NCBI GenBank assembly: GCA_934725785.1
Contig: CAKVCS010000017.1
Coordinates: forward strand, 1-12,742
Direction: 5' to 3'
Source of the DNA: an uncultured Bacteroidales bacterium
GTDB taxonomy: Bacteria > Bacteroidota > Bacteroidia > Bacteroidales > Marinilabiliaceae
DNA length: 12,742 nucleotides
In this document: one piece after another, positions 7,096-12,742 of the stretch
Numbering within the stretch: position 1 is the first letter of the stretch
How the letters are laid out: each line of letters opens with the position of its first letter
The notes under the pieces: generated by a model
The model's database searches: none
What the model was told of the DNA's origin: nothing
What the model saw: the letters and a program-made list of their open reading frames with translations, nothing else
Program-made: the position numbers and the translations under genes

Positions 7096-7785
7096 ATGGA
7101 TGACAAGAAGAAGCACAAGATTCTTTTAGCCGAGGACGACAGCAACCTGGGCGTCTTGCTGTGCGAATATCTCCAGGCCAAGGATTACGCGGCTGATTTG
7201 GCTCACGACGGTGAGGAGGCTTACAACATGTTCATCAATGACAAGTACGACCTCTGCATCTTCGATGTCATGATGCCCAAGAAGGACGGTTTCACACTGG
7301 CCAAGGAGGTCAGAATGGCGAACGTGGAGGTCCCCATAATATTCCTGACGGCGAGGAACGTCAAGGAGGACATTCTCCAGGGCTTCAAGATAGGCGCGGA
7401 CGACTACTTGACGAAGCCTTTCTCGATGGAGGAGCTCACGATGCGCATAGAGGCCATACTCCGCCGCACGAGCGGCGAGAGCCCCGTCCTGGACACGTAT
7501 AAGCTGGGCCGCTTCAAGTTTGACACACAGAAGCAGCAACTCATAGACGGCGAGAGCGTAATAAAGCTGACCACCAAGGAGAGCGAGCTCCTCAAGCTCC
7601 TGTGCTCAAACGCGAACAAGGTGCTTGAGCGCAACGTGGCACTCAAGACCATATGGGTGGACGACAACTACTTCAACGCGCGCAGCATGGACGTCTATAT
7701 AACCAAGCTGCGCAAGCACCTCAAGGACGACCCGTCTGTCGAGATTATAAACGTACACGGCAAGGGTTACAAGCTCGTCATGTAA
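7096..7785 (+). CDS. rprY: RprY-like OmpR-family response regulator
   Basis: The 229-residue cytoplasmic transcription regulator is paired with the kinase just upstream. The receiver domain (about 7-122) has the acidic pocket EDD (13-15), phosphoacceptor Asp57 in FDVMMPKKDG, switch Thr85 and Lys107 in TKPF. The C-terminal OmpR/PhoB winged helix (about 133-229) ends with the recognition-helix and wing pattern ARSMDVYITKLRKHL ... VHGKGYKL. The receiver text FDVMMPKKDGFTLA followed by KIGADDYLTKPFSMEEL resembles Bacteroides RprY closely as I recall it. Five bases separate it from the kinase stop codon, so the two are one operon. Target promoters cannot be inferred from this window. Confidence 0.93.
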   Translation: MDDKKKHKILLAEDDSNLGVLLCEYLQAKDYAADLAHDGEEAYNMFINDKYDLCIFDVMMPKKDGFTLAKEVRMANVEVPIIFLTARNVKEDILQGFKIGADDYLTKPFSMEELTMRIEAILRRTSGESPVLDTYKLGRFKFDTQKQQLIDGESVIKLTTKESELLKLLCSNANKVLERNVALKTIWVDDNYFNARSMDVYITKLRKHLKDDPSVEIINVHGKGYKLVM

Positions 7786-8025
7786 CAACCAAAAGTTCCC
7801 GCCAGAGCGCCCGAGGTTTATGAGAGCCACACGGCGCGGAGCCCGCGATGCGAGATGCCAAGCAGGCGACTGACGTTGCACGCCACACCAACCGGCGCGC
7901 CGCGATGTGAATCGGCATGGCGCGGGGAGGTGGCGAGATTAGGCAGGGAAGCAAAAGAGACACTGCGGGAGGCGATTGACCGCAGAAGAAGACGAGCCGC
8001 GCCCGAGCGACTTCTTTCAAAGCGC
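7786..8025 (+). other. Gene-free GC-rich stretch downstream of rprY
   Basis: This stretch of 240 bases leads into a strong plus-strand terminator. Short frames exist on both strands, but they are Arg/Pro-rich, lack any motif and run into the terminator stem. No TAnnTTTG element is visible on the plus strand. It is most simply a long rprXY 3' untranslated region; a stable RNA or the decayed remains of a gene are alternatives. Confidence 0.5.
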
Positions 8026-8065
8026 CGGAGCCCGTCACACTAATGTGTGGCGGGCTCCGCTTTTT
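8026..8065 (+). terminator. Strong intrinsic terminator (plus strand)
   Basis: A 15-bp stem (8026-8040 with 8045-8059, one T-G wobble at 8035/8050) with loop TAAT is followed by C and TTTTT (8061-8065). On the minus strand the stem is followed by GCGCTTTG, which has no T-run, so it serves transcripts coming from the rprXY side rather than folE. Confidence 0.9.
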
Positions 8066-8084
8066 ATGTGAATTGGCGCACAGC

Positions 8085-8708
8085 CTAATGCATATTGCGC
8101 CCTATAATGTTAAAGAACTCCTCGCGGGTGGCGTCTCGCGAGAGGAAAGCGCCCGAGAAGTCGGACGTGGTAGTGACGGCATTCTGCTTCTGCACCCCCC
8201 TCATTTGCATGCACATGTGCCTGGCCTCGATGACCACGGCCACGCCGAGCGGGTTGAGCGTCTTCTGTATGCACTCCTTGATTTGCGTCGTGAGCCTCTC
8301 CTGAACCTGGAGGCGGCGCGCGAAGGCGTCCACGACACGCGGGAGCTTGGACAAGCCTGTGATGTAGTCGCGCGGGATGTAGCCGACATGCGCCTTGCCA
8401 AAGAAGGGCAGGATGTGGTGCTCGCACATGGAGTATATCTCAATGTCCTTCACCACGACCATCTGCTGATATTGCTCGCGGAAAATGGCCTGCCTCAATA
8501 TCGCCTCGGGATCCTCACGATAACCCTTGAGGAGGAATTGCATGGCCTTGGCCACGCGCTCCGGGGTCTTGACGAGGCCCTCGCGGGTCACGTCCTCGCC
8601 AAGCTCCCCAATGATACCCGTGTAATAGCCGGCCAGCCTGGCTGTGCGGCCCTCGTCATATATGTTCGGATCATCCTGAAGCTCGGATGCGCTTGCTATT
8701 ATAGCCAT
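8085..8708 (-). CDS. folE: GTP cyclohydrolase I
   Basis: The cytoplasmic enzyme converts GTP to 7,8-dihydroneopterin triphosphate, the entry step to tetrahydrofolate and other pterins. The zinc ligands are Cys95 and His98 in MCEHHILPF and Cys166 in RHMCMQMRGV, numbered from the start chosen here; the conserved GLVKTPERVAKAM, GYIP and GLSKLPRVVDAFARRLQVQE blocks are all present. Two starts are possible: ATG 8720 (211 residues, MFLP...) and ATG 8708 (207 residues, MAIIASASEL). I chose 8708 because the candidate promoter at 8733-8740 would leave a leader of only some seven bases before 8720. The gene stands alone, converging with rprXY and divergent from the thioesterase. Confidence 0.94.
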   Translation of the reverse strand: MAIIASASELQDDPNIYDEGRTARLAGYYTGIIGELGEDVTREGLVKTPERVAKAMQFLLKGYREDPEAILRQAIFREQYQQMVVVKDIEIYSMCEHHILPFFGKAHVGYIPRDYITGLSKLPRVVDAFARRLQVQERLTTQIKECIQKTLNPLGVAVVIEARHMCMQMRGVQKQNAVTTTSDFSGAFLSRDATREEFFNIIGRNMH

Positions 8709-8732
8709 CGGCAAAAACATTTTATACTGCCG

Positions 8733-8740
8733 CGAAATTA
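8733..8740 (-). promoter_or_regulatory. Weak candidate -7 element for folE
   Basis: The minus strand reads TAATTTCG, one base from TAnnTTTG, about 25 bases before the folE start. No convincing -33 TTTG precedes it. The same TAnnTTCG variant is seen before metA. Confidence 0.35.
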
Positions 8741-8840
8741 CGTTTTTTCCTCGGCTCGCGCCACCAGTCGAAAGACAAGATGGGAACGCCACGCGCAATA
8801 AAGAGCTCGGGGAAGCGTGAGCGCAGTGCCGATTTTTCCC

Positions 8841-8848
8841 TATTTTTG
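8841..8848 (+). promoter_or_regulatory. -7 promoter element of the thioesterase-lipoprotein operon
   Basis: TATTTTTG matches TAnnTTTG exactly. A transcript would start near 8854, about 35 bases before the first gene of the operon. The -33 position holds no TTTG, so the promoter may be weak or need an activator. Confidence 0.55.
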
Positions 8849-8887
8849 CAATAGACGAAAAAACCGGGACAGTATACTATCCAAATA

Positions 8888-9271
8888 ATGGTCAAACCTA
8901 TGGAAGACAAAAGCATAACACTCACATATGAGGTGACGGCGGACAAGACGGCGGAGCGGATGGGCTCGGGCGACATGCCAGTACTGGCCACTCCCGCCAT
9001 GGTGGCCATGATGGAGAACGCGGCCATGACCCTTGCCGGGGATCTATGCGCCGATGGCGACACGACTGTCGGGAGCCTTATAAACACCACCCACCAGCGC
9101 CCATCGGCCGTTGGGGCCACAATAAGCGTATGCGCCACCCTCACGGGGCATGAGGGACGCAAACTGACATTCGCAATTGAGGCGAAGGAGGGCGACAACG
9201 TGATAGGCGTGGCCACTCACGAGCGCTTCATCGTGACGCGCGACAGGTTCCTTGCAAAGCTGGGCAAATAA
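8888..9271 (+). CDS. FlK-type hotdog-fold acyl-CoA thioesterase
   Basis: The 127-residue protein looks like the small hotdog thioesterases related to fluoroacetyl-CoA thioesterase FlK. Thr35 (LATPAMVAMMENAAM), Glu43 in the same helix and His69 (TTHQRPSAVG) have exactly the spacing of the FlK triad Thr42/Glu50/His76 (8 and 26 residues). The C-terminal strand GVATHERFIV is also typical. It probably hydrolyses a small acyl-CoA in the cytoplasm; fluoroacetate need not be involved, as most homologues are housekeeping or unassigned. The start is ATG 8888 or ATG 8900 (MEDKSITL); both are plausible. It is the first gene of the run, with only four bases to the next start codon, yet its cytoplasmic role has no obvious link with the lipoproteins downstream. 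Confidence 0.85.
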   Translation: MVKPMEDKSITLTYEVTADKTAERMGSGDMPVLATPAMVAMMENAAMTLAGDLCADGDTTVGSLINTTHQRPSAVGATISVCATLTGHEGRKLTFAIEAKEGDNVIGVATHERFIVTRDRFLAKLGK

Positions 9272-9275
9272 GGCA

Positions 9276-10229
9276 GTGAGTACGAGAAGCGTGATTTGGG
9301 CGGCGGTGGCCGCGCTTGCGACCGTTGCGTGCGCAAAGGAGCCGCAGGCCTTGGCCGCCGACGGCGTGTCGGCCTCGAAGATAGAGAGAAAGCTCTTGAG
9401 GGGCGGGAGCGCGGCCATGGAAGGCAAGCACATAGAGGGCGACTTGGACTTCACGAGGGCGGGCGAGGGACTGCGCGCCACCGCCATGGCGAGAGTCCAC
9501 GTCGGTGGTGAGGTCGCATTTGAGAACTGCGTGTTCGAGGGCGACGTGTCGGCGCGCGCTGACGCTCCGGACGGGCGCGGAACGACGGTCGTCGTGTTCG
9601 ACAAAGACGTGAGCTTTGTCGGCTGCGTGTTCGAGGGCTGCGTGGACTTAAGCCTTTGCTCGTTCAAAGGCACGGTCAGGATGGAGAACTGCGTAATCCG
9701 CGGCACAGCGAGGTTTGAAGGGTCGCGCGCACTTGACGGTATAATATTGAACCGCACGGTGTTTGAGGGCGACGCGTCGCTCGACGGCATCCGGATGGGA
9801 CCCGGCACAAGCCTGATAGGCGTGAAATTCTCACAAGCCGCCCTGATGCCAAACATATGGGCGGAGGATGACCTGATGATAGGCGACTGCGAGTTTGGCG
9901 GGATAACCGACCTCTCGCACCTGCACGCGTCGGGCGGCCTTAACCTGTCGAACTGCCGATTCGCCAAGCGGACGGAGTGCCGCGACTCGGACATAAGCGG
10001 CGGCGTGACAGTGTCGAACACAGAGTTTGGCGGCAACGTGACGTGCGAGAACGTCACAGTGGGCGGCCGCGTGACAGTGAACGCGGCAACTTTCGGACGA
10101 AACATAGAGGTGACCCGCTGCGTATTCCTGCAGTGGCCCGAGATTAGCGGCCTGCGGACGTCTGACGCATCCGCCGTCAAAGTTGAAGAGAACGGGACGA
10201 CCTCATCCCCAATAAAAGCTGAGAAATGA
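9276..10229 (+). CDS. Predicted beta-helix (pentapeptide-like) lipoprotein
   Basis: The 317-residue protein has a lipoprotein signal peptide: basic MSTRSVIW, a hydrophobic core and the lipobox ATVAC with Cys19 as the lipidated residue. From about residue 55 to 285 it is a chain of short degenerate repeats of the form N-C-x-F-x-G-x-V-x-h (for example ENCVFEGDV, GCVFEGCVDL, ENCVIRGTARFEG, DCEFGGITDL, SNCRFAKRT, NTEFGGNVTC), resembling Pfam Pentapeptide_3-type repeats and predicting a right-handed beta-helix with stacked Cys/Asn/Phe positions. No catalytic motif is seen, so a scaffold or binding role is likely. I chose GTG 9276, four bases after the thioesterase stop; TTG 9252 would overlap that gene. 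The stop overlaps the next start as ATGA. Confidence 0.75.
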   Translation: MSTRSVIWAAVAALATVACAKEPQALAADGVSASKIERKLLRGGSAAMEGKHIEGDLDFTRAGEGLRATAMARVHVGGEVAFENCVFEGDVSARADAPDGRGTTVVVFDKDVSFVGCVFEGCVDLSLCSFKGTVRMENCVIRGTARFEGSRALDGIILNRTVFEGDASLDGIRMGPGTSLIGVKFSQAALMPNIWAEDDLMIGDCEFGGITDLSHLHASGGLNLSNCRFAKRTECRDSDISGGVTVSNTEFGGNVTCENVTVGGRVTVNAATFGRNIEVTRCVFLQWPEISGLRTSDASAVKVEENGTTSSPIKAEK

Positions 10230-12019
10230 GAAACATAAGGATTGTCGCGGCCGCATGCGCCGCCGCGCTGACAGGCACGGCCTTGACAGCGTGCGATGAA
10301 GAGACGCTCGACTTGATAATGAGCATAGTCTCGGTGGTGGCAGGCGACGACGACACCGAGGTGGCCGTATCCGTCGACGGCAAAGGCCTCGGCTACATGG
10401 AGCCGGACGAGGACACCAGCACCATAGAGGACGACATCCACATAAACACCGACGGCGGTAATGGCACAGTGACCTCGAACCTGCCCGACCGAGTCGACCT
10501 GACAGCCTACCTGCCGCCCGTCGGCAACCAGGGCAACTTCGGGACGTGCGTGGCATGGGCCACGGCCTACAACTGCCGCACATGGCTCGACGCCCACAAG
10601 AACGGGCGGATCACGAACCAGCTGACAGAGAGCGAGGTGTACAGCCCCGCCGACATATGGAAGGGCATCTCGTCGAGCCAGAAGAACAAGGGTTGCCAAG
10701 GCACGGCGTTCCAGCCCGCGTTCAACGCCATGATAAGCCGCGGCGTCGCATCGTGGGCGCAGTCGCCATACTTCACTTCGCAATCCGACTGCGACTGCTC
10801 AAGCTCACAGAGCGAGACAACAGACGCCGCCAAGCACAAGATAAAGGCGTACAGGGAGATAGACATACACGACATAACGACCGTGAAGAGGTACCTGGCC
10901 GAGGGGCATCCTGTGGTCCTCGGGGCCAGCCTGGGCGACAACTATATGAACGCCAAGGGCAGCTCGGTGATATACTCGAAGGGCACCACGGCACAGACCG
11001 GCATGCACGCCTACCACGCCATGATGTGCGTAGGCTATGACAACAACCGCGGCGGCAGCGACGGCGCCTTCAGGATAGTGAACTCGTGGGGCACGACTTG
11101 GGGTGACAACGGATTCGTCTGGATTGACGCCAAATACATGTGCAGCAACGACTTCGCATACACGGGGCTTGTCGCATACCTTGACAATGACGACACGGCA
11201 AGCTACGGCGACAGCTCGAGCGACGTCGACCTGCAACCATCGAAGGTGACGGACGAGGACTACGAAGAAAGCGGAGACGCGGACGCGTCGGACCCGCGGT
11301 GGCGCACGCTGACGTATGACGTGTATAACGCCGGCGAGGGGACTGTGGCCGCCTCGTCAACATGGGGCAACGCCTACGTCCTCTATAACGCGTACAACGC
11401 AAACGAGATGACCGTGGTGTTGGTGGACCTATACACAAACCAGCTCGGGCTGGGAAAGAACGAGACGAACTTCAACTGGGACGCCACCGAGGCCAAGGCG
11501 ACACTGGGCCTCGAGGCGCAAGGATACTCACTGACGAACGCCGACATCCCCGGCAACACATCGGTGGCCACCTACGTCACAAAGATGGAGGACCCGAGCG
11601 CAACGGCAAGTCAATACTACTTCTCGTGGACATATAAGATGCCCAACGTGACGGGCAGCTATTACCTTGTGATGATAGCCGACGCTTTCAGCTCGGTGAG
11701 CGAGACTAACGAGAACAACAACTATTACTTCCTCACGAACAGCGAGGGCGGCCCACTGACGTTCTCGGACGGCGTGATGAAGACGCGGATAGCCAACAAC
11801 AAATCCGTCTCCACGTCGAAACCCAAGAAAGGGGCCGACCACCCGCACCAGACTGCCGTAACCGACTTGGCGCCGAACACATACTCGCCCGCCGAGATAT
11901 CGGCAGTGATAGACCAGATGCGCAAGAGCGGCGAGCTGAGAAACAAGGCTGCCCAATGGGTGGCGGACAACGATAAGGAGCAAATGGCAAAACCTAAAAA
12001 AGTAGTCATAGAGAGATGA
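10226..12019 (+). CDS. Surface lipoprotein, papain-family (C1) cysteine protease with CARDB-like domain
   Basis: The 597-residue protein starts with a lipoprotein signal peptide ending LTAC (Cys23), followed by DEE, the acidic signal that sends Bacteroidota lipoproteins to the cell surface. After an Asp/Glu-rich linker (about 40-80), a papain-like catalytic domain covers roughly 85-320. Its residues are oxyanion Gln102 and nucleophile Cys108 (VGNQGNFGTCVAWATAYN), His264 (HAMMCVGYDN) and Asn286 (IVNSWGTTWGDNGFVWI). No long propeptide separates lipid anchor and enzyme. Residues about 360-505 resemble a CARDB-type beta-sandwich (YDVYNAGEGTV ... YYLVMIADAFSSVSETNENNNY), and a Lys-rich tail closes the protein. 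Substrate is unknown; a host or diet protein, or a neighbouring lipoprotein, is possible. ATGA overlaps join it to the genes on both sides. Confidence 0.88.
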   Translation: MRNIRIVAAACAAALTGTALTACDEETLDLIMSIVSVVAGDDDTEVAVSVDGKGLGYMEPDEDTSTIEDDIHINTDGGNGTVTSNLPDRVDLTAYLPPVGNQGNFGTCVAWATAYNCRTWLDAHKNGRITNQLTESEVYSPADIWKGISSSQKNKGCQGTAFQPAFNAMISRGVASWAQSPYFTSQSDCDCSSSQSETTDAAKHKIKAYREIDIHDITTVKRYLAEGHPVVLGASLGDNYMNAKGSSVIYSKGTTAQTGMHAYHAMMCVGYDNNRGGSDGAFRIVNSWGTTWGDNGFVWIDAKYMCSNDFAYTGLVAYLDNDDTASYGDSSSDVDLQPSKVTDEDYEESGDADASDPRWRTLTYDVYNAGEGTVAASSTWGNAYVLYNAYNANEMTVVLVDLYTNQLGLGKNETNFNWDATEAKATLGLEAQGYSLTNADIPGNTSVATYVTKMEDPSATASQYYFSWTYKMPNVTGSYYLVMIADAFSSVSETNENNNYYFLTNSEGGPLTFSDGVMKTRIANNKSVSTSKPKKGADHPHQTAVTDLAPNTYSPAEISAVIDQMRKSGELRNKAAQWVADNDKEQMAKPKKVVIER

Positions 12020-12285
12020 GACACGACAAGGATAAGAGTACGGGACTCAAGAGAACAGGCCTGTGCGCCGTGGCGGCACTGTTCGCCACCTTCGCGTTGA
12101 CGGCATGCGTCGGCATGACGCAGACAACAACGAAGAAAAAAGCGACGACAACACAGACGAGCGCACAAGCCGGCTCGCAGAGCGCCCAGGCAAGCGCATC
12201 GGACAGCACGCAGGGCGCCGCCACCGTGGGCAAGGCCAAAGCGGACGGGACGACCTCCAAGGGGCGCAAGACCGTGGCCAAATAA
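12016..12285 (+). CDS. Small Thr/Ser/Ala/Gln-rich lipoprotein
   Basis: The 89-residue protein has a basic N-terminus (MRHDKDKSTGLKR), a hydrophobic segment and the lipobox FALTAC with Cys31. The mature part of 59 residues is low-complexity (Thr, Ser, Ala, Gln, Lys, with almost no hydrophobic core) and should be disordered, like a flexible tether or a partner peptide. VGM follows the Cys, with no acidic surface-export signal, so it may face the periplasm. I recognise no family. Its ATG overlaps the protease stop as ATGA and a terminator follows, making it the last gene of the operon. Small size and odd composition leave some doubt, but the signal peptide and coupling argue for a real gene. Confidence 0.72.
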   Translation: MRHDKDKSTGLKRTGLCAVAALFATFALTACVGMTQTTTKKKATTTQTSAQAGSQSAQASASDSTQGAATVGKAKADGTTSKGRKTVAK

Positions 12286-12351
12286 TTTAACGGAAAGCCA
12301 TGCGCCCGTACTCATAAAAAACAGGCCCAATAGGTAAAACACGGAACGGGC

Positions 12352-12392
12352 AAACCCTCCCCCATCGTAAAGGGGGGAGGGTTTCTGTTTTT
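12352..12392 (+). terminator. Intrinsic terminator after the lipoprotein operon
   Basis: A perfect 12-bp stem (12352-12363 with 12373-12384) with a nine-base loop is followed by CTG and TTTTT (12388-12392). It separates the lipoprotein operon from gldA. Confidence 0.88.
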
Positions 12393-12405
12393 GTCAATAA
12401 TTCAG

Positions 12406-12413
12406 TAATTTTA
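12406..12413 (+). promoter_or_regulatory. Candidate -7 element for gldA
   Basis: TAATTTTA differs by one base from TAnnTTTG and is preceded 20 bases upstream by TTTC. Transcription would start near 12419, some 40 bases before the gldA ATG. Confidence 0.35.
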
Positions 12414-12459
12414 CCCAAAACGGGCTGACAGATACGCCCGATGACACCCCACCCCAACA

Positions 12460-12742
12460 ATGTCCATCAGCATTAGAGGCATAACAAAACGCTACGGCAG
12501 CCAGGTTGCCCTCGACAACGTCTCGACAGAGATTGGCGAGGGCAGGATTGTCGGCCTGCTTGGGCCGAACGGAGCTGGCAAGTCGACCCTGATGAAGATT
12601 ATAACAGGCTTTGTCGGGGCCGACAGCGGCAGCGCGCTCATATGCGGGCATGAAGTAACGAGCGAGCCCTTGGCTATTCGCCGACTGACAGGCTACCTGC
12701 CCGAGAACAACCCCCTCAACACGGAGATGTACGTCCGCGAAT
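12460..12742 (+). CDS. gldA: GldA-type ABC transporter ATPase (partial, 3' end missing)
   Basis: Only the first 94 residues are in the window. They begin MSISIRGITKRYGSQVALDN and contain a perfect Walker A, GPNGAGKST (35-43), preceded by IVGLL. The region GYLPENNPLNTEMYVRE at the Q-loop position resembles GldA, the ATP-binding subunit associated with gliding-motility genes in Bacteroidota (usually with leucine, here Pro-Glu-Asn-Asn-Pro). Non-gliding gut Bacteroidales also carry this protein as an export ATPase, so motility is not implied. Walker B and the ABC signature lie beyond the window. The ATG at 12460 is the only good start; the ATG at 12441 is in another frame. Confidence 0.87.
   Translation, partial: MSISIRGITKRYGSQVALDNVSTEIGEGRIVGLLGPNGAGKSTLMKIITGFVGADSGSALICGHEVTSEPLAIRRLTGYLPENNPLNTEMYVRE

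Noticed and set aside
7855..8043. Short Arg-rich frame of 62 codons between rprY and folE
   Set aside because: It ends inside the terminator loop, has no promoter or motif and a composition expected of random GC-rich DNA.
8043..8801. Open frame of 252 codons on the plus strand opposite folE
   Set aside because: folE is unambiguous on the other strand; this frame starts inside the terminator stem and shows no domain.
9044..10783. Open frame of 579 codons on the minus strand
   Set aside because: It lies opposite three well-supported genes, has low-complexity content and no motif. In this GC-rich DNA long antisense frames are common; others lie opposite fabF, rprX and folE.

Overview
The window looks like a chromosomal segment of a GC-rich member of the Bacteroidales (Bacteroidota); Muribaculaceae would fit but is a guess. 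The evidence is the acpP-fabF-rnc cluster, an RprX/RprY-type two-component pair, a GldA-type ABC ATPase, a Bacteroidota-type glycosyltransferase with a DWGLGH motif, promoters of the TTTG / TAnnTTTG type instead of -35/-10 boxes, and a lipoprotein whose Cys is followed by acidic residues (the Bacteroidota surface-export signal). There is no rRNA, CRISPR array, insertion sequence or prophage. All recognised genes look intact except the last, which runs off the end.

Layout. 116-2677 (+): acyl carrier protein, beta-ketoacyl-ACP synthase II and ribonuclease III, a lipid-synthesis/RNA-processing operon. A strong terminator-like hairpin sits inside the first codons of rnc. 2722-4180 (-): a small unrecognised single-pass membrane protein and a MurG-fold glycosyltransferase, divergent from metA. 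4291-5196 (+): MetA, with the residue (Glu111) that points to homoserine O-acetylation. 5338-5410 (+): tRNA-Lys(TTT) with its own promoter and terminator. 5567-7785 (+): RprX-like sensor kinase and RprY-like regulator from a near-ideal promoter placed so close to the ATG that the mRNA may be leaderless. 7786-8084: a gene-free stretch ending in a strong terminator. 8085-8708 (-): GTP cyclohydrolase I (FolE).

8888-12285 (+): a compact four-gene unit made of a FlK-type hotdog thioesterase, a predicted beta-helix (pentapeptide-like) lipoprotein, a large papain-fold (C1) cysteine protease lipoprotein with a C-terminal CARDB-like domain, and a small low-complexity lipoprotein. The genes are separated by 4 nt or overlap as ATGA, so the three lipoproteins are probably translationally coupled. 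This is the least ordinary part of the window and the best candidate for an undescribed cell-envelope system. A terminator follows, then the start of gldA (12460 to the window end).

The two most notable observations are the 17-bp, GNRA-capped hairpin in the 5' coding region of rnc (a possible RNase III self-regulation site or attenuator) and the three-lipoprotein protease operon. Functions are assigned from motifs read by eye; no database search was run.
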